Source: Brachypterus glaber (taxonomy: Eukaryota > Arthropoda > Insecta > Coleoptera > Kateretidae). Taken from it: 64,000 bases of DNA. The notes under the pieces are model-generated. The model saw only the letters and a list, made by a program, of their open reading frames with translations. It made no database searches and was not told the DNA's origin. The DNA lies in contig OY294050.1 of assembly GCA_958510825.1 (NCBI GenBank), forward strand, positions 7,913,340-7,977,339. The letters are read 5' to 3'. A program made the translations under genes and the position numbers. Of the stretch, positions 23,646-33,200 are shown piece by piece (within the stretch, counting starts at the first letter, position 1; the number at the start of each line of letters is the position of its first letter).

Positions 23646-24199
23646 ATATCATAAGTGATACCAGGTTAGGTATCGGTGTTTTTTTACATAAATTTTACTA
23701 ATATTAATCCCAATGACGACTGCTTTAGCAGATGTTGCATTTTCCAAAAATTGAGATTAATATGAGTAAAATTTGAAAAAAAAGCACCGGTACCTAACCT
23801 AGTATCACGAATTGATATTTAGGGAGAGAATATAATTTATATTTAATACACATACCTCTTAATTATAATGTATTAATCCACAAATAAATTATGTTTTATA
23901 AATTAAAAAGCAAACAATAAGCACGATTTTAGGTTAGAGAAAAGAGGGGTAAAAAAACCATAGTAGGGGTAAGGTATTTTCACTTATCAGTACAGCATAC
24001 TACATATATATAAATTGTATTCTCAGCACAATCCACACTTGCAATAGAGTGAAAATTTTGCAGATATTCAGTGGTTTTAGACAAGTTTTTTTCATTTTTT
24101 ACAAAAAAACGAAAGCCAAATGGGTAATTTAGACTCAGCAGCCAAAATACATAGAAATGTCAAGTCACATGTACATTAAACTTTTTTGTGGGCCTGTGT

Positions 24200-25344
24200 T
24201 ATTTTCCTAAAATAAAGTAATAGGCAATAATTTTTTTTCTGCTCTTACGAGAAGTATTACTTGTTGACATTTTGTTAGAGAACACTTTAGTTACCATTAG
24301 TAATGGATAAAATCCGATAGATTTTAAGCAATTTTGCCTATTACTTTTTATGAATGCGTTGGAACAATACAAGTTCAACTGTCATATTTAAAAATTCACA
24401 AAAAAAAAACGAAAGGGACTCCGTGTACTACCCAAGTAACACAGTAGTTATAAAGTATCTTTTACCGCCCTTTTGTAGCCATATGGCTATAAAGTATCTC
24501 TTACCGCTCTGTCGCAGCAACATTGCAGGTATATGGCTGCCAGTAGTGTCATCTTGTAAAATTGTGGAACTTTTAAATATGGCCGGCGTTCAACTTGTAT
24601 ATTGAATTTAAATTTTGTGCCATTTTTATGACTATGAATATTTTCTGGAGTGTTTTAATTTATATATTTATATCATTTCAGTTGCAATATCATTTACCAG
24701 ATCCTAAATCCAAAAAAATTATTTTGCTTACTTTTATTGTAACTGAAATGACTGTACATGACATTGTTATACGAAATATATATTTGTTGTTGAAAACAAA
24801 TTTGACATAGGTATTGTATTAAATATATTAATTTATTTAAATAAACTTATAAATAAAACTAACAACAAAAATAATTTTATTACACTGAGAATTTTAACAC
24901 CTTAACGCACCTGAGTTAACTTGTTGACAGTAGGTTGGCTCTTTTCCGCTTACCCGAGTTAACGCGGGCGACTTATATTTTGCCGAATTGGTGAAAAATT
25001 AACCATTTTTGCGAAAAAAAGTGGTGGATCAAGGGGTTAATAAAGTATATTTTGACAAATTTTTAAATTTCCTTATAGGTTACACTTTTTTAATTTGTTA
25101 ATAAGAATTGTGACTGAGGTCACGTTTTTATGCGTTAGAATATAATTGAGTATGCTACAAATAGACGAAAATACACCTATAATAATTCTTACCAAATTAG
25201 CCTATTTTAGTTTGATAACTTTTTAAACAAAAAAGATCAAGAATTCTTGTAATTTTTTCTAAATAAGATTTTTGCCAGTCAGTTTTAAGTTAAAAGAGAA
25301 AAAATAACGAAATAAAGAAAGCGCACGGAATATTCTACTATTCC
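24200..25344. other. Intergenic, nothing recognised
   Basis: AT-rich. Short open frames around 24354-24810 have no recognisable domain and no supporting splice or codon signal. Confidence 0.4.
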
Positions 25345-25352
25345 TGTGCTAC

Positions 25353-25682
25353 CAGGGCCGTAGCTATTGGGGGGGGGGCGTCCCCCCACCCATCTTGAAA
25401 GGTATATTTCATTGATCCAAAATAAAAGTTGTATATTTTATCATCTTGAAAAGTTTATATTTCATTGATCCAGAAAAAAAGTTGTATATTTTATGGATCC
25501 AAAATACAAAAGTCGTATATTGCAGGGATTAAAATACAGAAGTTGTATATTTCACGAAAAGGTGAGCACTTTTTTTTAGTCATTACCTTTTTTCCTCGAG
25601 AAAAAAGTTGTATTTTTAGGCTAAAAAAAGTTGTAATTTTTGACCTTCTCCCCCCCACAAAATCTTCTTCACTACGGCCCTG
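25353..25682. mobile_element. hAT-type MITE with internal tandem repeat
   Basis: Ends are CAGGGCCGTAG and CTACGGCCCTG. The perfect 8-bp duplication TGTGCTAC lies at 25345-25352 and 25683-25690. The inside is a degenerate tandem repeat of ~36-60 bp built from AAGTTGTATATTT and CATTGATCCA, bordered by G-runs (left) and C-runs (right). Eight-base duplications and CAGGGCCG ends are hallmarks of the hAT superfamily. No transposase. Confidence 0.9.
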
Positions 25683-25690
25683 TGTGCTAC

Positions 25691-26525
25691 TTTTCTACAT
25701 CTAGGTAAAATTTAAGGGGTTATTTTAGCATGCAGCTGGACAAAAAATTTGCAGTGTAAAATTTAAATGTGCAGTAGGAAATTTGTATTTGTGCAGTATA
25801 AAATAAATACATTTATCAAAAATGTAGCAAATATGTAGTAAAAAATGTTTAAAATATTTTTTTTTTGAGATGTATTTTCGTTTGTTTAAAATATTTTTTT
25901 TGAGATGTATTTTCGTAAGTTTTCGGCTTTTTTCAAAGATTTTAGATTTTTTTGGACCTAAAAAAAGCAAAAATGTTTTTATTATTGTAAGTTTCTTATG
26001 CTACTAGAAAAACTTACATGTTAAAACCATATTTACAAACTAAAAGCATATTTGAACAAAAATCACCAAAAAAATCAAATTTTTCATTAAATAATTTTCT
26101 TGAAAAGCGAAATTAGTGTTAATTGGTTAAAAAAAAATAAATAAATGTATATTTCTCTTTGTTAAATGGTCAAAAATCAATAAATGTTTGTATCTAAACT
26201 TGGAAAATTTGCCTGCGGCGCATTTTAATTGTGTCCTTAAAAATTATGCAAAAATTAAATATGAAAATTTATTTTGAATTTTTGTGAATGCGCGGCATCC
26301 TTTGTTGATTATGTGCAGTGGGAAAAAACTTAAAGTAACCCCTGGCAAAATTATTGATTTAATTCTACGGTATATTAAAGCTACCTGTAATCAGTTAGTA
26401 TAAACAATAGGAATATACAGATGTCGTAAATAAGGTTTTTTATCAGATAATACATAAAATTAAATTGTTATAAAATAACTTGAAATTTTCACGTGCACGC
26501 GTTAGTCTTGTAAGATTAGAATAAA
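25691..26525. other. Intergenic upstream of the Rab gene
   Basis: It contains a short direct repeat (AAATATTTTTTTTGAGATGT-like, ~25850 and ~25890). No TATA box or other promoter motif stands out before the ATG at 26526. Confidence 0.4.
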
Positions 26526-28736
26526 ATGACAAAAATTAGTGGAGATATTTGTGATTCTTTGCGTATTAAAAATTTGCATAAAAGTGAGCTCATTTTAAAA
26601 TTTGTATTTATCGGAAATTTTGGAGTTGGTAAGTAACTTTTTTGAAATTTTTACATAAAAATTGAGAAGAATTAAGAAAAGATGAAGATTTAAATATAAT
26701 TTACATTCAAAGTTATTAATTTTATTAAAACATTTTTTTTTTCAAACAACCAGGTATGCTTTTTTGTTTATTTTTTAAAATAAGCTATAATATTAGGAGC
26801 GAGGGAAAATCACCCTTTATAAAATCTCGGTGAAAATCCCTAAAATCTTTAAAATTTCAATTAAAATCCCAATAAATTTCTTTAAAATCCTTAAAAAATC
26901 TTAATAAAATATTTCTAAATTTCTTTAAATCATGTTAAAACCCCTTAAGATGTTGAATATATTTTTAAAAGCCCATAAAACCCTTTAATTCTTTTTAAAA
27001 TACCTTAAAATCTTGAAAATCTTTATAATCTCTTTGGAATCTCTCAAAAATTCTGTAAAATCTGTGTACACAATTTTTAAGGGAGGTTTTCCCCTCGATT
27101 AGAAGGCAATAATTTATATGTGAATCTTTTTTAGGAAAAACGTCCATTATTAGCCGGTACACGAAAGGTAAAAACATTTCTTCTTTCATTTAAATCTCGC
27201 ATTCCTTAAAAATCAATATCGCGTGAATTCCAAGAATTTTTGATAAATCAATAATTGGGGTAATACCATTATTTACAGGTAAAAAACATCTTACATAATA
27301 ATTATTTAAATTATTTACATTTCTAAAACTTTTTCTCCGCAAATTTTTCGTTTTCTTTGTTTTTTGAAAAATTATTTTTTTTTATTTAGGTGAATTTTCG
27401 CCAAACTACAAATGCACCATTGGAGTGGATTTTGCGGTAAAAGTTTTGGAATGGGACCAAAATACAAGAGTAATTTTACATCTGTGGGATGTAGCCGGTT
27501 ATGAAAGATTTGGGGATTTAACCAGTGTATTTTACAGACACGCGTATGTACAAACATTTTTTTGTTATGGTAAAAATAATTTTAAGACCTATTATTATAA
27601 TTATTTTTTGTAGTTTGGGTGCTGCTGTAGTGTTTGACTTAACCCGGCCGGAAACGTTTGATTCCGTTATTAAGGTAAGAAAAATAAACTAAAAACGGTA
27701 GGGTTCTACAGCACTTTCTCGCAAAAATGTAGAGATAAGTTTGAGATTTTGATTATTTTGTTGTTATTTTAATAGTTTGTATTTATTTTTGGTTATTATG
27801 AAAAAGTAACCACCGGATACAATAAATAAATAAATAAATGTAAATTTTAACGCGCCTTCGCCAAAACTAATATACATATACCCAGCGTGTCAAAAGTCCG
27901 CCCCCCGAGGAGCCCCTTTAAATTTTGAACGGCTTAATATGTCAACTTGAAATTTGGAACACATCAATAACATAACCTATACTTTTTGAAGAAGTAGAGG
28001 AAACTTAAAAAAAAAAACCTTTTAAGTAATCCCAAAAACCATAAGTTTAAAGTTTCTATCCGATCTGTGAAACTGCATGGCCTGTAGGCTTCTGGACGGA
28101 CGGACCGACGCGTCGCGACGTACGTAAAATAATGATTTTATAATTTAAATAACCACTACCTTTTTTTCTAGTGGGTTTCTGATATAAGAAGAAAAGTAGG
28201 CAAAAAAGTGCCAATCATACTCTTAGCAAATAAAGGAGATATTACCACAAATACAGTTCCATCTGAAATTAACGAATTTTGTAAAAATAATGACATATTT
28301 GCCTGGTTAGTGACATCAGCAAAAGATAATATACACATAGGTAAGGAACAAAGTATTTAAATATTTAAAAATTTTCTCCTACAATAAGTATTAAAGGGAA
28401 TGTTCAAGTATTATGTAACGCAAATTTTGATCATTTTAAATAAGAAATTCTGTTTCAAAGCTATAAGGTTTACAAACAACAGGCAAACTGACTGACGTTT
28501 TTTAACTACCTTTTTTAACAATTTTTCGACAATTATTAAAAGTTATTTAAACTAAATCTAAACTCTTACCTTAAAATATTTAATTTCCAGATGATGCCAT
28601 GATAAAATTAACAAAAGCTGCTTTGGACTATAACAGAGCTGTACCAATTTTGAACTTGGATGAAAACACTGTCAGATTAGACTCAAACAATGAAAAAATT
28701 GAAAAAGAAAAAGATTGGAAGTGTTGTCCAATATAA
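26526..28736 (+). CDS. Rab32/38-like small GTPase, complete, with atypical switch II
   Basis: Six exons: 26526-26628, 27135-27167, 27390-27543, 27614-27674, 28172-28340 and 28591-28736. All have GT/AG borders; they total 666 nt, giving 221 aa and TAA. Order of motifs: KSELILKFVFIGNFGVGKTS (P-loop GxxxxGKT, split by intron 1), CTIGVDFAVKVLEWD (switch I, with the IGVDFA.KVL.WD signature of the Rab32/38 group), WDVAGYERFGDL (switch II), LLANKGD (NKxD) and TSAKD (SAK). The C-terminus is KCCPI with a tandem Cys pair suited to geranylgeranylation. Rab32 family members act on lysosome-related organelles. Tyr stands at the DxxGQ glutamine position, so GTP hydrolysis may be slow; this is inference. 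It could be the lightoid/Rab32 orthologue or a diverged paralogue. Intron 1 holds a CGAGGG-type element. Confidence 0.92.
26800..27097. mobile_element. CGAGGGG-family element H, in Rab intron 1
   Basis: It starts CGAGGGAAAATCACCC and ends GGGAGGTTTTCCCCTCG. Flanking octamers are ATTAGGAG (26792-26799) and ATTAGAAG (27098-27105), 7 of 8 matching and fitting the hAT target pattern nTnnnnAn. The interior is a degenerate ~10-12 bp repeat built on TTAAAATCCC/TTAAAATCTT. It ends 37 bp before exon 2. Confidence 0.8.
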
Positions 28737-28775
28737 AATGATATTATCAAAGAACACAGAATCTACGAAAAACAA

Positions 28776-28816
28776 TTTATTTTAACAAGAAAATTACCTA
28801 CAAATATTTAAATAAA
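28776..28816. promoter_or_regulatory. Overlapping convergent polyadenylation signals
   Basis: AATAAA on the plus strand at 28811-28816 would serve the Rab gene. TTTATT at 28776-28781 (AATAAA on the minus strand) would serve Tim9. Each signal lies on the far side of the other, so the two 3' untranslated regions should overlap. Confidence 0.6.
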
Positions 28817-28830
28817 GACTAGAAACATCA

Positions 28831-29630
28831 CTAACTGGCGCCCATTTTTTGAGCTGCCGCCATGGCATTCTCGTTGGCCAGCATTTGAAATTCTTGGAAA
28901 CGTTGTGAAATGCGTTGATTAACTTTGAGGAACTTTTCTAAACAATTTAGGGCACATTTATCCTAAAAATATAATATTTATTAGAGAATTTTTGTAATAA
29001 ATAAATAATAAAATCCAAAATTGACAATTTGGACCATGAATGTAGAATAATTGTACTATTTTTCAAAAAAACTAAATTTTCCAAAACAATTGAATAAAAA
29101 AAAATGGGGAAGTACTCTTTTGTGGGCAGCAGTATTTTACTTGAAACACAAGAAAACATGTTTCCCAGTGAAAGAACTTTTTTTTGGCTATTTTCAAGTT
29201 GAAATAAAAAATTTACCCCATTATGGATGTCAACTGTTACTGGGCTATGCACAAGGCTATGCATAACTTGTGCAAGCTTATTTTTAGTTTTAAATTAGTA
29301 CATTTCTGGACTATAAATCCCAATGGAAGTGCCTAAATATAGATTTATCAATTTGTTGTTTTTGTTTACCCATTATTTTGCAAATTATTTGACCTATTTA
29401 ACCAAATCTTACCTCTGGTCCCTTAACATTCCTAGATGTAAAATCAGTTACGCAGTCCGTAAAACATAATTCAGTCAATTTGTTGTAGGAAATTAAAAAT
29501 TCTTTGAACTAAAAACAAAATTTTAGGTTATGTGTCGAATTTTAGAAAAATAAAAAAAAGCACTAACGGTTTTAATCTGTTCTGTATCTATCGCTTCATA
29601 TCCAGCTCCAGGAGGTAATGGGACACTCAT
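28831..29630 (-). CDS. Tim9: Mitochondrial import chaperone Tim9, complete
   Basis: Three exons on the minus strand: 29630-29568, 29508-29413 and 28962-28831, with GT/AG borders at phase 0, giving 96 aa. Tim9 forms a hexameric chaperone with Tim10 in the mitochondrial intermembrane space and escorts hydrophobic precursors to the inner membrane. The sequence shows the small-Tim signature: twin CX3C motifs CFTDC and CALNC, which form two disulfides. They are preceded by [16 protein letters not shown] and followed by [17 protein letters not shown], typical of Tim9. Length and layout match the family (~90 aa). The start [13 protein letters not shown] is the only ATG in the exon. It is tail-to-tail with the Rab gene and head-to-head with the gene at 30256. 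Confidence 0.95.
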
Positions 29631-30255
29631 TTTTAATATAGTAAATAATTTAAATTTAAAATAACGTGATCAATAAAATTTAGGTTAGATTCTTTACGTC
29701 GATAATATAGGAATCTTTAATAATTAAACCATTGACAGAGATGGAAAAATGCCAAAACTCATTCAAGGGCCAGCAATAAAAAAATAATTATAAGGCAAAA
29801 TAAAATAGAAATAAAAACAAAACAGTTTTATTTTATGTATTTTACATTATTCTACGTCTGTTCATTACATAATAAAAGTAACAGGTGTAGTTCACTGTGC
29901 TAGAACATAACTATATTTGCTGAAATATGTTAACAGTTCCACGTTTGTAATTGCCATAATCATCTTTTTATTACAGGGAACTGTATAAGTTACAACCTGA
30001 AGCACATAGGTGGCGATAGTTGTATATAAGTGACGCGCTGTCAAAGCTTTGTGTTTGTTTTTTCATCCGATTCAAATTTTTGTTTAATGTGGTTAAAATT
30101 AGCTTTAAAACATCAAATTTTCGGTGTTCAACAAAGTTTAAGTTACAATATCATTAATAATTAACTTGTCGCGTATAAAACCGCCGCGAATCAGTGTAAT
30201 GTAGTGAAAATAAATTTTTGTCGGTTAACCTAACCTAAAATTTTTGTTTGCAAAC
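29631..30255. promoter_or_regulatory. Divergent intergenic region between Tim9 and the 30256 gene
   Basis: 625 bp separate the two start codons. TATATAA at 30023-30029 is a plausible TATA box for the plus-strand gene. On the minus strand at ~29960-29800 a short frame starting MIMAITNVELLTYF, followed by AATAAA-like words, could be a tiny transcript, but nothing supports it. No motif was recognised for Tim9. Confidence 0.4.
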
Positions 30256-33200
30256 ATGAACAGAACCAGCCAAGTGAAGAAAAAAACGGTCTTGGTAACG
30301 AATTATTGTAACAAAGAGGCTACAGTCATTAAACACTTTAATCCAAAACGAAATTTAAGTAGTAATTTAGGTCTTAATTTGCCAGAAATAAATTCAGATG
30401 TAGATTTATTACCAACCCCTGAAAATAAGTCTAAAATAAATAATGTAAAAGCAGTTAGAAATAAATATACCTTGAAATCTCGGTCTGAAATTGACGCAAA
30501 TATTAAAAATAAAACTCCTTTAACAAGAACTTGTCCAAGTAAATGTAAAATCAGAAATAAAACAATTTCAAGCACTTCACTGAGTTCAAGTCTAGAAACC
30601 AAAAAGGCTAAATTTAAACCTCCGCATAAAAATAAACTACACGCTAAAGACTCCTTGCCTATATCAGATGCTATTGTTAGAAAAATTAATAATGTAGATC
30701 CAGCTGCAGAACAGTATATTAAAAATCTAAAAAGAGAGATATTTTTTACGCAGTTACACAAAGAAAACAAATTGGATACAGTTGATAAGAATAACTTGGT
30801 GGCCAGCTTAAGCAACGGATTTAAACCTCTGCCATTTATTATTGAAGATTTATTAAGTAGCAATAATAACGAAAATATCGACCGCGATATAAAATATGAT
30901 AAAAGTGACCGTTCTCAAGGAGACAGTCAGTTGGTCACTCAAATTAAGTTTCCGGAAAATGAGGAATTGCAAAGACTTAAAGGGGAAATACAGGAATGTA
31001 AAATTAATCAAAAAACCGTTCATACTAGTCTAATTAAAGAGCTCAAAGAAGAAATAACTTTGTTTAAAAGTTCACCAGATTTGAATAAGACTGAATTTTG
31101 CGGCGTGAGTGTTTGTTACATGGCTTTGAAACCAAATAAAGACGACGAAGAAACATTTTTCCACGCCAGAGGTAAATATAAAATTATCTAACATATGTAT
31201 TTTTCTCTTGCAACTATTTTGATATTTGTTTTTCTTTCTTCATGTTATTTACATATTTACAATTCTGACAGGACGTCTCTCCCTAGTTCCGCCCTTGCGA
31301 CGATCAATCTAATCAAAGGCCTTCTCGAAATCTAGGAAAGCTATGACTTTTTTAGAATTTCCAGGAGAAATTTCTCCCTTCCATGTTTTTTTTTATTTGC
31401 ACCTTTACTGTTTGTCCAATACAACAATCTTATTCACGAATCCTCACTGAAGTCTCAGGTGTTCTGGGATGCTTACTTATTATTATTCGAATTTTAAATG
31501 GTGTACAATATCAAGGCGTTCGAACGACTTTTTATCTAGTGAAAAATAAATTGATAGTTTATTAATTTACATTTTACGGTGTAAGTTTATGTACCCTTTT
31601 ACGGCTATAATTAGGTCTCAAGGTCACCAAGTCTTGAAAATGATCAGTCTGATCAAAGTCCTTCTTGAAATCAGCATGTACCTAAACACACGAAAGATGA
31701 TACGATATTTTAACGAAACCCACTGTGTCAAAACGTATTTCTTTTTTTGTCGGATTGATATGTAGAAAGGTTTTTTACATAAGAATCCGATTTTTTTTAC
31801 ACACTAACTGGGTTTATTTGCGCAGGTCCACGTATGCATTTTTTCCTACTATTTCCTCAATGACAATGACAATGACGAGGTTTTTATGAAGCAGAAGTTT
31901 GCAACGTTTTTTTACAACGAAAATTCAAACAGTATATTAAAGCACTTATTCCATAACACGTTTTTAGCGCACTAGTACTTTAGAAAACTCGCCGCAGCGG
32001 CTTGTTTTCTAAACTTGTATTCGTGCGCTAAAAACGTATGTTATGAAACTAGTACTTTAATATACTATTTGAATTTTCGTTGCAAAAAAACGTTGCAAAC
32101 TTCAGCTTCATAGGTTTTTAGGTTATTTACAGAATTTTTGTGGGGATTTTTATGAAGTGACTAAGAAATTTTTGATCTTTATTTACTGCCTTAGTTTCTT
32201 ACACCCTGTATGTACCCTGTTACGTGCACGGCTATAATTAAGCTTCATGGCAACCAAGACGCGGTTTAAAATTACGGTCGATCGTTGCAAGATGTGTCCC
32301 TGCCAAGCCAGTCTTGCAGGAATATACGTCTTAGCATTTTTACGTTCCGAGAACCAGTCGCTGGCCCTGACCTAGGCAACATAGTTACACGCCACGATAA
32401 ACCCCGGGCAAACATACAAAGGATTTCAGAGAAGTAGAGAAATAGGCACTGTAGGTTTTTCAGGGACTGAGTTGTGTTTAATTGGAGACTTTGAGTTTAT
32501 AAACTCAACCCCGTATAAGGGGTCTTCCTAGCTTCAAATTAAAAAAAAAAAAATTTTTACATTGATAAAATAAAGAAAAACAATAAGGTACATTATTTAA
32601 TAGCGGTTGAAACTTTTAAAGGACCCGAACCTACATTCCCATATATTTGGTTCTGGCGTGTAGAATTCTTTAATTTCTCGGCCATTTTCCTTATATTAGC
32701 CCCAAAATATATTGTTTAAATTGATTTATGTTTTAAACTAGGAAAAATTACTTAGTTTTATGTAGATCTGACTTAGTTAAGTCATCAACTGACTTTAGTG
32801 ACAAGTTAGATTTAAATGGTACCATTTTTGAGTGTAGTACTTTTTAAAGATCGCAACTGTACTTAGCACCTTTGTACGCTAGCTAGACCATCGATATATT
32901 TTTAATTTTTTTTATTCTAAGGGGCCCATACTGACCTAATCATGATGTAAATGCCCGTTAAACAGGTGAAATTCACCTTTATATCCAATTACGATTTTTT
33001 TGCCATTAAAATGATTTTATTAATGATGTCAATCTGTCGCTGACGGACCGCCAGTGACGGTAAAACGTATACGTATACGTAGGGCTACATTTTCTCGGAT
33101 TTTTTCGTTATGAAATTTTAGTAAAATATTATTTTATGCAAAATTGTAACTGTTTCTGGCGTTTTACGCAACTTGATAATCAAGAGTATGTTCCTTTATA

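Larger units (their letters stand above)
22638..24199. mobile_element. 1.56-kb TIR element with ~120-bp ends and nested repeats
   Basis: The left end ACAGGCCCACAAAAAA and right end TTTTTTGTGGGCCTGT are inverted. Pairing continues through TTTCTATGTATTTTGG and ATTACCCATTT. Nested inside are a SINE (22851-23115), the dispersed repeat also seen at 7506 (23130-23545), a perfect palindrome (23579-23645) and a second foldback (~23650-23815). The same end type occurs at 44783, 47879 and 59676. No transposase. Confidence 0.8.

Noticed and set aside
29800..29965. Tiny minus-strand frame MIMAITNVELLTYF as an OST4-like peptide
   Set aside because: Only the first few residues resemble OST4 and the hydrophobic helix is missing.
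30303..30863. 186-codon minus-strand frame
   Set aside because: It is antisense to the certain first exon of the 30256 gene; its hydrophobic composition is the mirror of a Lys/Asn-rich coding strand.
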